Source: Cylindrodendrum hubeiense (lineage: Eukaryota > Ascomycota > Sordariomycetes > Hypocreales > Nectriaceae). From it: a stretch of 64,000 nt of DNA. The notes below the pieces were generated by a model. That model searched no databases. It had not been told where the DNA came from and worked only from the letters and a program-made list of their open reading frames with translations. The DNA is taken from NCBI GenBank assembly GCA_014621425.1, contig JAANBB010000213.1:1-64000 (forward strand), given 5' to 3'. Positions 1 to 12,784 of this stretch are shown here, piece by piece; the stretch's first letter is position 1; the number at the start of each line of letters is the position of its first letter. The position numbers and the translations under genes are program-made.

Positions 1-3000
1 CACAGGAGGTGAGGCCGCCTCCTCGAGGGGTCCTGGTCACTGATCTGAGTTGGCGTAGATCTCATGCAATGGTGTCGCCGGTATATGCTGTTCTCCTGCT
101 TCTTGCTTTTTGCGCCTGCAACAGATCTGGCCGCTTCAAGTCGGCATCTAGCCTAAGATTTGCCCAAGTAGAGAGGCATTTAAGAAAGGTACGATAATCA
201 TGTGCCTGTGCATGTTATAGATATCTGCCTGCATCGACATGGGAGCGTGGGGACTTTCGTAGGGTCCATACATCTCGGGGATGTTCACTGCCGCTTCCCT
301 AGGCGTGGAATCGCAGCGCACATGCTTCCAAAGTCCAGGGCCATGGTTGAAAATAGGACGCTGAGAGGCACACTCGTCGATCACGGCACCTCTATTGGTG
401 GCGGATCCAGACCTCGCTGCCATTTGGGGAATGGCACTCTGGGTTGACCACCTGAATGTCTCCAGGGTGAGACGGTTTACTTCACATTTGGCAGGTGGTT
501 GGACCGACTCGCCACGTACCCCTGCCGTCATCTTCCACCACCGCACACACATACATAGCATGTGCCGTAGATGCGATGCTTGGACAGGGGAGGGGGGCCT
601 TGAGCTGGCCGTCCGGTGTCCAGGTTGCAGAGACGTGCCGAAGTGGATGTGGCTGTAGGGTAGGGGAGGGCGAGTCTGCCGTCAGCTCCCTCGCCCACTT
701 ATTAGTCCCTGTGGAATGGTCTGGGCCGTTTGAGGTCTGACGAAACGGATAAGAAGGCGAGGATCTGCGGCGTGATGGGGAGCTGGAAACTTGCGCAGCC
801 ACGAGGAGTTTCCCCAAACAGGACTAACAAGTGGCATGTCGTGAGGTTCGCGTCCACAACTGTCCCGCTGGGTGAGACGAGACGCCACGCCGCCTGCATT
901 CCGCCCTCCCCTGGCACAGCACTAATGCCACCACACCCTAACGGAGACCTGTCACGACGCACCGTCGGTATTGTCGGTGCTGCACCCTGATCGAGTCGCT
1001 GCTCCCCCCACGATTGGGTTGCTCGAAGGGTAAGGCGCGCGGAGGGTTGGAAAATTTAACCCTTCAATCAGCTGCCGCTCTGCTGGATTCCCACACCCGA
1101 GGTGTCCAGGGCTCGAGGCCCATAATCCATGCTGGGACTCTGAACCCTGATCGTTGCCGCTAGTGGGCCGACGACTGCCTTGATCGGATATAGCTCGCCA
1201 ATGCTCGAGTATACGACCTGAAGGGGATAGCAGCTCGGTAGAGATTGGGGCGACCGGCCGGGCGTTGGTGGACCGTCCGATGGCCGCTCAAGAGGGCTCA
1301 GTGACGTCTTCAACAGCTCGATTTGGTGTGTTTGCCGTTGACATGCCCCAGAATCCGACCACGAAAGGCATCGAAGCCCACCTAAGAATAGCACGCCTTG
1401 CGATGTCACCCCCGAGCGTCCTATCCGTCCATTCCAATGGACCGGGGTCCCATTCCGGCCTGCTTGCTTTTGCATGCCCAGGATGCCACGAGGGGCTGGA
1501 CACGGACACACGGTTGATAAGACCCCCTTCCCCTCTCGGCATCCTTCGAGAAGGCTTCTCGGCACGTGGGCGCTCAGTCGGGTCTCAACTGAGACCACGG
1601 CTGTTCCGTTTTGCTGACGAGGCGGATCAGACAGAAGTGGGCATAAATGGAGCAGCCCCTCCGCCCAGACCAGGTCTCTGCACAGCTGGTGCAATGCCGG
1701 CATAAGTGAGGAGGAATCTACCGTGCTGTCAAGCCGATAGCCGCAAAACAGGACTCATGGGAATGTGCCGTTGAGACAGTGCTTGGTCTGGCCTTAGTGG
1801 TGGCGGCTCAGCCGATCGGTATAGAGATTAGGCCGTCTCAGCCAGTCAACCGTCAGTGGGAGTGAAGACCCATTGTACTTCGTCATGAAGCATCGACCAA
1901 GCGGTATTTGCAAGCCAGGGGCGGCAATAAGGTGGGTTAGTCCCAGGCGGATGATGTGACAACCAAATGCCTCGTGGCGCATTGCCTGGGGCTCTTGATG
2001 GCCGCACGATGACTTACTGCCCATGGCTGTGGATTTCCCCCAGGTCTGGCTCCATCCACACCCTACCCACCCGGACTCGGCCGTCAGGTTGACGGCTCGC
2101 TAGTTAATGCCTGCCAAGGGTGCCGGAAGCGCGCACCCTGATCCCCTCCGGCTTTAGTGGAGTCCGATGGGGTACGGAGACTTTTCGTCTCTGGTCAATA
2201 GTGCCTTCAGGTGGGCGGACAGATTAGGAAATCCGTCTACACGGCTTGCGTCTATTGGCGAGTCATCATGGACCAGCCCTAGCGCACTCCGGTTAATCGA
2301 AATGAAACCTTGCCCAGCAATGGGCTAGTAAGACTCGCCTTTCGCGCTTGGATGTTTTCACCGCTGTAGTACCATTGGCATCTACGCCTGAGAATTAGCC
2401 TGTGATGGTACTCTTTGGCTATATGCCGGCTTTTGTGTGACGCGAGGTGATGTCACGGCCAGCCCCGTGATCCCAAGGCCTCCGACGGGGGCTAGCTGCG
2501 GTTTGGTTCCCCCTTTCTGTAACGAATCTGGCACTCGAAGGCATGGTAGGATTACACATACTCAATTCCCTGTGCCTGTCCTCTGTACCTGGGAGTATTA
2601 ATGTGTTGGTGACTCTCGGGCCTTTGCCAATCGTAGTGGAGTGCAGATGCTACGCCCCGCACCTAGCTTAGAGTCAGTCAGCTATTTCTTACACCGAAGA
2701 TTTAGCGTCTGCCTCAAGATCGACGCCTGCCGCTCACGGCAATACCCTCAAACCAGGCTGGCGCTATTGAGCAATTGCCGGGCTAGTCTTTGATTGAGGC
2801 TGGGTGTGGCCAAACTCCTTGACAAGAGTCGGGAGCGGCATTGGAGCTTGTCCTCTAGGAGCCGTTCACCTAAACTGCCGGTCAAGGTGCAATAAGGTTC
2901 TGCGCCAGATTACGAAAGGCATGGGAATACGCATACCGTATTCTCTACCTCGATGTCGCATTTGAGCTGGCCCGACTGAATGGACCGTGGTCTGGTATTT

Positions 3001-6000
3001 GGAATCCAGCATCAGCCGTGCGGCTGTTTCTCCATGTCTGCATGATAAAATTGCGCCGGTATTGCTCTGGCGCCAGTAGTCACACCCTCCCTCCCTACCG
3101 GCGGGGGGCACGCATGGATACCATGCTCTCGAGCACTTGATTCGAAGGGTCGAAGCGAACGGGGATCCTTCGGGCGCCTGAATGATCATGATGTCACAGC
3201 TCAGCCACAGGGCGAGCCCACCTTCTCAAGACGGTCTTCCATGCGAGCTACTGATGCCACATTTTCAGAGATAACATCGAACTAGTGAAATCCAACGTGT
3301 TGGATTGAGCTTGGGTGTCCTGATGCTATGGGGCGAGATGCCCAGGAAGGTTCGCATCACCGGAGCCAGTTGACTTGGCAGTGAGCAATACCGAAGGAGC
3401 ATGCTCTATATGGGGTAGCTTGGTCGAAAGCCCCTGCTGTACCCGCAGTGGTCGGCGAGCACGAGTGTCCACCAGCCGAGTCTTCGTACGAGAAGGCGTC
3501 CGCCGTCGGAGTGAAGCCTAATGTACGCTGCTGCTCGTAAACCCACTGCCCTGAACGGCAACATCTAGTTGGCAGGTACGAAGGTAACAGCACCATCGCC
3601 AAGAAAAACATCACCATGTGGATTGTGTGTCTCTGATTTGTTACCGGCTGGCCGTCCCGACCCTCCATCCACATGCGCGCCCCAAAGATATCGTGCAGCC
3701 AACATCCGAGACAAGAGGTGAGAGGACTTGAGTAGCGCACGTTCTTGGACTGGACACCACTTAAGGACCGACCATCCAATACTGTACGTTGATACATGCT
3801 TCGCGGGAGATGGTTTGATAACGGGGCCGGGAATAGTGGTGTCGATCATTGACGGACAACCTGCATTGCTTTTATTGTTTGAATTAGTTTGGAGACTTGT
3901 GAAAGCTGAGTACCGTGGAAGTGGGTAAAACATGATTGTGCAGCCGGCGACATAAGGGAGCTGATTGGTACAACCCCGAGCCCGGCGAGTCAAGCAGAAG
4001 GCTTTGCTCGGGACCGACAAGAGCCCCAATGGGTGTGGGGATCCGGACCAGCACTGCACGGCACCCGAGCCTGGACCCACCCCAGGGTGTCCCATGAACG
4101 CCGGTTTCTTCGAGGCCTATCTCAGCCCTGGTCCCTGGTACCCACGTTCCACGCTGGTCCGAACATCCCGGCAGTAGCTTGCTTAGAGGTAGCTTACACA
4201 TTGTGGGGAGGTAAATCTGTCGGGGTGTACGGAGCACTCGGTACTGTCACCGAAATGCGCCTTCTTGTGTGGCTGACGGGTAACAGTTGGCCGAATACTA
4301 TTAAACAACTTGGAAATGTTCATTTAGAGCGTATTTGGACCTTCTTTACTCTCATTGTGTTGATGTGAGTTCAATCAGAAGCAGTTGGAGGTTGTAAGAA
4401 GGCGCTAAGGATACAGAAGAACGCGGCATTTGGATGAAAGGGGCGAAGCCAACAAAGCCCCTCTTTGGCTTCCAATAAGCCCAGCGCTCTCGGCACATAG
4501 CTCAGGACAGCCAAGAAGTGATGCCCCATGGTACTGGGGCGTGCCGGTGGCCCATTGACAAGTCTTGCCTGAATGAAGCCGGCTGGGTGTTTTCGACTTA
4601 CCGAGCGAATATTTGCGGTGGGCCGATCTGGCCTGACAGTTGATCTTTACCACGAGCGCTCGTGCCATCGGGGCTTCCATCTGCTCATTCGGTGGTTTGG
4701 GCCCCAAGCTCGCGGCCCTCGGAGCCGTTCCACGAGGCGAGGACAGGGAGACAGGGAGGGAGCATCTGGGGGACTCGGCCGAGCGACCCTGGGGCCAGGG
4801 TCTTTGGTGTCCATTCGTACCAGGGTCGGAGATGAAGCTGGATCAGGAAGCCGAAAAGCTGAGTCTGTCATGCCAGATCCGAACAATGGCGGAACAACAG
4901 TGGATCTGGGGTAGACGGGTTAGAAGATTATCGTAGAACTGTGTGCATTCCAAGCCATGACAGCCTTGTGCAGAGTTGAATTCATGAGTGGCCGAGATGG
5001 GTGAAGAAAGAGAGAGGTTGCCGAGGCAGTGTGTCAAGACACATGTTTCTGGTAACCAACCCCATCCTTGCCTCGCTTTACAGCCACTCATGAACCCGAT
5101 GCAGCGAATCGAATCTCTGAGATGGGTATGGGGGCGGCTGCGGTGATTTTTGCACAATCGTTTGTGGTGTGGACGCTGACGCTGGGCTGGGACTTGTCAG
5201 CTCATCTGGGCAGCATTCCGAATCTAAATTTCGATCTTGTTATTGCCCTACCCCTGCAGCGACCAGTCAATTCGCTTGGTCAGGCCAGCAACCGAGCACA
5301 AACCGGCATGACAGGTACATGGCATACCAACCATGGCTGTTGAATTGCTCCGTACCGACCGAGAGAGAAGCTTGTCAAATGCGGAGGACAGAGACGCCAC
5401 ATGAATCGTGTCAACAACATCTCCCCCGCAGTCCGGCAAAAAAGCCGTGCCGAGAAGCGGCGAGGAGGTACATTAGGTACGTAGGCGCTGCGGCGACTCC
5501 GTTGTTTGAGGCATCCGCCGGGAGCGAGGCTTGAGTTACTAGACTCTTGAAAAATCGGTCGCACAGGGCCATCAATCGTCGGAGACGCGGAGATGGAGTT
5601 TCAGTGGAGTTGTTTCCCTCGGTGCCCATCCGTACAAGTACATTGTGCGGCCCTAAGACAACTCGTGTCGAGGAAGTTCTCTCGCCAAGCACGTGCTCTA
5701 GCTGCGAAACCTGGTAACAATTGGCAGTCGCGAAGGGATAATTCCGCGGTTGGTGGTTGTCCACACCTCATCTCCACTGGTGTTGGTTGTCGATCCCAGT
5801 TGAGGCAGGTACGAAGCTGAGTTGGTTGGCAGGTGTCAGCCCGTTACCGTAATTCCGCCTGCCAGATCTCGTTGGCAGGTGTCCTTGCCTGGTCCTCCAT
5901 TCGTCCTGCTGCTGTCTGTACCAACTGCAGTAGGCAGGCAGTTGGCTGTGTGTCGGTGGCGCACGCACAACCAAGACATGTTCTCCATCCAACGCCTCGG

Positions 6001-9000
6001 CCAGCTGCATTTCCTTCGCGCCGGCTCGATGGACGTCGTAATGTCTGTGGAAACCCAGGCCCGCGGAAATCACATTACGAGGTGCAGGCGTGCATGCCTG
6101 CAGAGGATTCCGTCTGGCTGGTACGCTACGGTTACAGCGCACTTCTCTCGGTCTTTTGGCCGCGCCCACAGCCCGGAGATTTGCGGACTTCTTTGGCCGC
6201 CGACGGAGAGTATCGTGAAGTTGAGACGTCGGCATTCATCTGTCTCAAGCGCGAAGCGGTGGCGCAGCAGATGCCGCAACGCAAGCTCATCTCTCAGACC
6301 TATGCACCAACTCAGGATTTCCCGGCGTGCACCTTCAACCCAAAACTGCCAGTGTCTGGAAAAGCGAGGCGCTCGCCCTCACGGACCCTGTCGGCTCCCA
6401 AGTGGCTCCTAGAAAGCGAGGCGCCAGGTCGACGCTAGCGGCAAAAGATCATACGAGTGCCGTGACGGGCGTGACGATAGTGCCATGCCATTCCTGTTTG
6501 AGCTCCAGGTGCCGCTCCCAGCAAGACGTCATGCGTGTGGGCCTCCGGGGGCTAGCAATTTAGGTAGCGGCCGGCACTGCGCGAAAAGCAAATTCTCCCC
6601 ACGACGCCGTCGATGGGCCGGCACAGCTCGGCGCGATAGGTGAAAGTCAATCGCTCAGGCTTGAGGATCGACATGGGCTTGCTAGCTACGCACCCGAATG
6701 GACTCCCCAACGGCGGCCACAAAGCCGCGGGTGTGTCCGGATACATGCTGACCAGGCGAGCACCATCTTCAGCCGCTCCCAGTCTGTACGAAGTAGGCAT
6801 TTGCCAGGTTACACAGCCGCCTCAGAGCAAGCCTATATAGGATCCGTGCCGCATCAACTTGGCACCCTTGCTACGTACCCCAAGTCTCAGAGTCCGTTGC
6901 CAGTCAATGTCCGCACCCTCGATAGTGGTAGTGCGATGCAGCCAGCCAGATTCGGGATGCCGGAAATCATCAAAGCACCCTCCGAGCAGGGCGCGGCCGC
7001 CCCCAGGCGGCTGTGACTACACCGATTTCGCCAGGGCTGGGTAAAATAAAATAAAACCGTCTTCATGAGGTACAGTTGCTATTAGTTCCCAGCGTGGGTT
7101 ATGTACTTACTCTACGCACAGAGGCAAAGTGTACAATGTGTGCAAAGTGTGCAGAGTGCTCATCTAGCCGCCCTTTTCTTTTAATCCCATCCTACTATGT
7201 ACCAACACGCCCCGCTCTCCGGGGATACGCTTCGGATGTACCTAGCTCACGCGCTGAGACAGTCTTAACCTCCATTCCTTCTCCACATGGATGATGACCA
7301 GAGACAGCAAGCACAGCGTTCCTCGGACTCGTCGCGCAACATGCTGCCGCATGGGGCTACTAGAGTGAGTCGTCTAGAGTAGTGTGCTCGGTATTCCCGC
7401 CCTTGAGCGTCGCTGCGTGCCATCCCCCTGATCATCGTTGCCACCGTTCACCAGCACGACTATCTTGCTTCCGAGCCAGGGACATGGTTGTTAGATGCTT
7501 CCTGGCCGGGTTCTAGCGTCTTACCCCAAGCTGCAGGTCGAACGGGAGCCTACTATCTAGGTATCAATCAGACCAGGTCAAGCCGCAATGGAGGGCTGCG
7601 ATTTGCTGGGGAACGAGGACGCCCGGCAAAGCGCGGGTGCCATTGGCTCGCTCGTCAGTTTGCTGATCTATGGTCCGTTCTGAGCTGATGCTGGTCCCGC
7701 AATGCCGTCCAGCGAACCCAGGGGACTGGGAAACCTACCGGACCCCGTCCCATTTAGCGCAGCTGTGCCCCCTGGAGGGGGCAAGGATTGGAGCTAAGGG
7801 TCTGGAATACCTGGCAATACCTCTGCTGTCTCTGCCACGGCCCTCAGTGCTAGTGCCGTAGGTACGGCTAGTTCGACGACGGGGCACTCTGGTTCTCGCC
7901 TGTGGCTGCGCTTTGGTCTGAGGGCTACTCCGTACAGACTGTAGCATCGATTCATCCCGCCGAAAAGGTTCCGCTATGGGCTATTCGTGTTATGCGCTTC
8001 CTCCACCGCACCGACTGCAGCAGGCCTTCATCTAATCTGAACGAACTGCAACCCCGCGCCAACTCCCGCCATCGTTGGATGGTACTCTGCCTGGGTTCCC
8101 CAATCCACCTGCTGCCTGCCGGCACATGCATGACGCCCGCGGTTCCATCGAAGATGACAATGGCAAGGCAGTTGGCTGTGCATTGGTGGATCCATCTCAT
8201 CCTTCGGTGCCCATCCATCCCGTTTGGGCTGGCACAAAAGCATGCATTACCATCGCGCTGCCGAGGTGAGCGGTTTGGTCGCTGCTGACGGTTCGCAGTG
8301 CAGCTCAAACCTGACCCTGGCTGATTGGGAGATTTTGGCAGCCGGCCGTTTTGGTATCGCAAGCCCGTTGAGAAGGCTTGATGCCGGATGCATTTATCTC
8401 TTTGCGGGTGCGGAGCGGAGCATATCCGCACAACGACGCGAACTCCCGCTTAATAAGGGACTTCCCGCTCGACTTGGCTTCCGTGCTGTTTGCCAGATTC
8501 CCTCGGGCCATGCCTACCTGGTCCGTCCCTGTTCCGTCCCTGTTGGATAGCTACCTAGTGCTCCGGACGGAGTTCCCAGCGAGGCAGGCAACCTCGCACG
8601 GATGCCGTCTCCTTCAGTGGCACTGCCTGGCTCTGGATATGGGCATGGCCAGTATGCTGGCTTCCCGTCCCCTAATCTGGATCAGGGATCTGGCTGACGC
8701 AAGGCGCCCCCCCCCTGGCAGCCTGACCTGACTCTGGACCTCGCTACTCCATCCTAGACTCCCGGTTGGACTGCTGATCCGACCACCGCCCGCCCACCGG
8801 CGTCAGCCATCAGCCGTCAGTCTGCAACCACACGCCCCCCAGACATCGGCGAGCCACGCCCACCCGGCTCCGTCCCCCGTCCCCCGGCTACCCATGCCTC
8901 ATCCATGGCGGCGCCTGCAGCTAGGATGCTCATCGAACGTGAGTTGAACCGTCCCCGGCGGAGAGCCGTTGGGTTGGCGTCCACGCCATCTTGTACCCGC

Positions 9001-9239
9001 CCTGCCGTTGGTGCCGATAGCCAGCGACTTGGGATCGCTCGACGCCTGCACTAGTATCCGCAAGTCATCCAGCCCATACCATCCATACCATCCATACCAT
9101 CCATACCATGCAAATAAGGCCACAGATGCGTACCGCACCACACGTGTGGGTGACGGCACCATTCTAGACAGCCCCGGGACTCGCACTCGCGTGGCGGCCG
9201 TAGCGCCTGCACCACTCCGCTGGTCCCTCGTGTGGTCCG
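1..9239. other. Gene-poor region with no recognisable gene
   Basis: About 9 kb in which I cannot support any gene. The longest open frames are about 200 codons, overlap in several frames, and have compositions (many Cys, Trp, Arg, Pro) typical of chance frames in GC-rich DNA. None shows a recognisable domain or a set of phase-compatible exons. I see no terminal inverted repeats, reverse transcriptase or transposase motifs, telomere repeats or rDNA. Compared with roughly one gene per 2.8 kb in the rest of the window this is a desert. It may be decayed sequence, a long regulatory region, or hold noncoding transcripts; the sequence alone does not decide. Confidence 0.6.
9074..9109. repeat. 9-bp tandem repeat, 4 copies
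   Basis: Four head-to-tail copies of the unit ccataccat, ending at the sequence gcaaataagg. It lies in the noncoding stretch upstream of the Zn2Cys6 regulator gene. It is a simple minisatellite, probably variable in length between strains. Confidence 0.9.
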
Positions 9240-9861
9240 TCGTCTCGCAAATCTAATGAGCCAAGGCCAATCCAGCCCGTCCCGTCCATCCATCTATGAC
9301 GGTTTGCTGCGCTGGTCGCGAGGGGAGCTCCAGCTCCTCAGCCTCCTCCGTCCCGTTGTCCCCGTTAGTATTTCACTTGTTTCCCATCCTCGTTTTCTAA
9401 TCTCCTTCCTCTCTCGTTCTCCCTTCCGCCCTGATCGCCTTCTGGACCTGATCCACCTGTAAGTCAGCCATTACCACTCGACTCTTCCCACAACAGGACC
9501 GGGTCCCTGTCCTCCTATTGCCCCCCGTCTCTCTCGACACGCCCAGTCCTACCGACAGTCTGGGTCGTGTTAAGATTGGCACATCGCCCCCTCCCTCTTC
9601 CCAACCGGCGTCTTCCTGGTATCGACTATCCGTATTGGGCTGTCGCCGTGTATCTATTGTGGCCTGTCTTGGCCCGCTTTCCCTAAGACATCCGCGCCGC
9701 TTGTGCGGTAGTTACATATATCCGAGGGGATATCTACTCTACCAGTCCCCCCACCAGTCGCTTCTGGCTCATGTTCACCACCTCACCTCGATTACGGCGG
9801 TGTTTTCAACTTCAGACATGCTCCGCTGTTGCTACTCGAGATACATCGAGTAACTCTCTCA
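9240..9861 (+). promoter_or_regulatory. Pyrimidine-rich promoter/leader of the Zn2Cys6 regulator, with upstream ATGs
   Basis: From about 9330 the plus strand becomes strongly C/T-rich, a usual feature of core promoters and 5' leaders in filamentous fungi. Two ATGs precede the chosen start codon at 9862. One at 9771 opens a frame running to 9959 that overlaps the main start. One at 9818 opens an 11-codon frame ending at 9853, nine bases before the main ATG. If the transcript begins upstream of 9771 these could act as uORFs. The transcription start is not visible. Confidence 0.45.
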
Positions 9862-12784
9862 ATGGGGATCCTACCTGCTTTAGATTCTCGTCCACGTTTG
9901 GTTCTCCCAGATACCCCGCCGGAGCTGGTGAGCCCAGGTGCTTCGTCGTACTCGTCTAGCTCATCGCTGCCTGCGGATCAATCTTGGATCTCACCCTCAC
10001 TCACTTCTCCTTCCATGTCCAACTATGAGAAGCCCCTGGCATCCGATATGTCTGTGGATCGGAGCGCGGAGGGAGGGCCAAGCCGACCAGAGTCAGCCGC
10101 CCAAGCTGCCCCTCGACAACAGTTGCCCTCGTTGAGCAGTCTCTTCGGGCCTCCTCCCTCTGTACGACCACTTCACTCGCCCGTCTCGGACCAACCTAGC
10201 TCCTACTCGGCTACTTCACCTTTGGACCGTCCTCGGGCACCCTCCGGAGACAGACACCACCCGGCCTCTTACTTCTCGCAAACCCTTTCTCCTCCCGTAT
10301 CGCAGCCCCGGACTACCTACGATACCAAGTTCGAATCGGACCGCCACCCGCCTCTTGGCTTGGCTAGATCCTTCTCCGGCCCTGAGTCGCCTAGATACCG
10401 CGAAAGCGATCACGCCCGTCCGGCCTCGCGAGCCGACGGTCAGGCTGGGAAATGGGCTATGCAGCAAGATACTGGCCGCCACGAATACTCATTAGGATCT
10501 CGAGATCCATCTTTCCGATCGCCACAGGATCAGTTCCGCCTTCACTTTCCCGGACCCAAGGATCGCGCTCCTCCTAGCTATCCCGACCAAAGGCCGACCC
10601 ACGGAGGACCGAACCCCCCTCCAACGCCTACAAGCACCGTCGTCTCTGAAGGTATTCCGTCAAAGGATGGCCTGGGCCCTAAGATATGGACCGGATCCCA
10701 TTTCTTGCCTCGATTTGTTCGAGCCGCCGAAGTGCCTGGCGAAGGAATGTGCTACTTCTATGACGATGGCAGCCACTGCAAGACGGTCATCGATGGCGAA
10801 GCAGTTAATGCGCACTGGGGAGTTACCAAGGCAGGAAAGCCCCGGAAGCGACTCGCAATTGCATGTGTAACTTGTCGGGAGAAGAAGATCAAATGCGACC
10901 CAGACTATCCCCGCTGTGTTCAGTGTGAGAAGTTTGGCCGAATCTGCAAGTTTAAGAATGCGTAAGTCTGACCTCGATGTTACCCAAATTGATACTAACT
11001 GTTTTACTAGTCCGAGAGGAGGCCACAACACTTCCCCATCAACACCACCCGCAGAACTCGACGATATGCGCAAGCTGAGTGGGCCATCTAGACAGAATGA
11101 TCTGCGGATACCTGGGAGCGAGACAAGTTCGCCAGTCTCACCAAGAACCACTCTGCGGCAGCCTTCGCCAGACACAGGCTCCCACAAGCGACTACGAGTG
11201 GGATACGACAGCTACGTTCCTGCTGGACCCCCAGTTGTCTCGATGGCAACCGCTGAGCCGACCCGAGTCCATTTCCCAGTTCAACACGAGGCCGCCGAGA
11301 TGCCTCGAATCCCCGAAGACGTCTTGAACCGAGCCTGGGGCACTGACCCTTCTTTATCCGATCCTCAGTCCATCCGCGCCGTCATCTCGCAGTTTTTTCT
11401 TAGCCTCGACAATACGAAGATCATGCGATTCGTCCCCGAGGCACCATTCAAGGCTTGGGTTACCAACCCGAACCACCGAAAGTCACCCGAAGACTTGATG
11501 CTGTTGTACAGTATTCTGGCTGTCGGAGTGGCTTTGTCTGGCGGGCCGAAAACTATCGCCTATGAGTATGCTCAGGTGGCACATTACGCCCAGAGGGTGA
11601 CAACTGTTGGCTGTCTGCAGCTGGTTCAGAGTAGGATCCTACTTGCTCTCTACTATCTCTCGATATCCCATATGCCAGACGCAAACGAGATGATCTCAGC
11701 AGCAGTTGCCACCACGGCATGCCTGAAACTTAACGTGGAGCTCGAGGAGTCGCAGGATGCAGTCTTGATGTCTTACCCCTTTGGAATGAGCAAAGCGGGA
11801 TACCGCGAGGCTAGGAGAAGAACCTTTTGGTCCTTGTTTATGCTGGAACGTCTGAACGGACATTTCCCCGATCGACCAGCGATGATCAACGCCGAGGATA
11901 TATACACCCGCCTCCCTGCCGACCCGCAAAGCTTCGAACGAGAGATTGAGAGCTCGTCACCAATGTTCAATCCCTACGTCTCGAACCTTGCTAGCAGCAA
12001 TGAAAGAGAGCTCGGGATCTCGGCGTATCTCGTCGAAATGGTGCATATCTGGTCGAGCGATGTTTCTCGGATATACCGAATGGCTCGTCGCACCACCTTG
12101 TTGGACACAGACTCTGAGTCGTCGCGGAGGATCCTGAAGCGAATCCAGGATTGGCATCACGCATTGCCCTCTCGATTACGATTCAACCCCGCCAACCTTG
12201 AATCTACAGCACTGGGAGGGGAACTTGGACCGTTCTTGACCATGCATTTGCTGTACAACCATGCCATGATCAAGCTGAGCCGTCATAGTGTCGCAGCCGG
12301 GCGGTCTTCCCCCCAAACAACGTCGCTCCACATCCAGCGTTGTTACGAACACTCTACGAATGTATTGGACGTGATTAAAGCCCTCCTGCGACTTCACAGA
12401 AGTGGACAAGACGTCGTCAGCGCATTCCCTCCGGTGATAGCTATGGCTACGACGGAAGCTGTGGATGTTTTGACAGCCAGCGGACGTCTATCTCATCTCG
12501 GCGACGTCATTGATAGCGTGAGGATGGCCCTGAGCATCGTGGATGCAATGGGGGCTATTTGGGAAGACTCCCGAAACGCCCAAGAGGCCATCGATGGGCG
12601 CCTGGGAATGCTGCTTCGAATTCGGGATCGAGGCAACCAGCCGACAAGTCCCGTCGAAGGCTACCGTATCATGTTCGGTGCCGAGGAACACGGAGACGAG
12701 AAGGGGCTTCGATGGCAAATCAGCAACCCCATCGAGAGCCTCTATCCCAAAGACATGGACAACATCTATTCTACGGTCATGTGA
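9862..12784 (+). CDS. Zn(II)2Cys6 fungal transcription factor
   Basis: Model: join(9862..10961, 11011..12784), 957 aa. A 49-nt intron (GTAAGT..CTAAC..TAG) lies directly after the zinc cluster. The N-terminal third is Ser/Pro-rich and probably disordered. The zinc cluster is central: Cys335, 338, 345, 352, 355 and 362 give the exact CX2CX6CX6CX2CX6C spacing, with the basic run REKKIKC. The C-terminal half is helical and matches the fungal-specific transcription factor (middle homology) domain, including the RRRTFWSLFMLERL segment. The protein should be a nuclear DNA-binding regulator. The sequence just before the zinc cluster (WGVTKAGKPRKRLA) recalls RosA/NosA-type developmental regulators; this is a weak recollection, so no symbol is given. 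The first in-frame ATG was used; Met at 10015 is an alternative start. Confidence 0.9.

Noticed and set aside
1068..1703. 211-codon minus-strand frame
   Set aside because: No domain, composition of a chance frame, overlapped by another open frame on the plus strand, no supporting exon signals.
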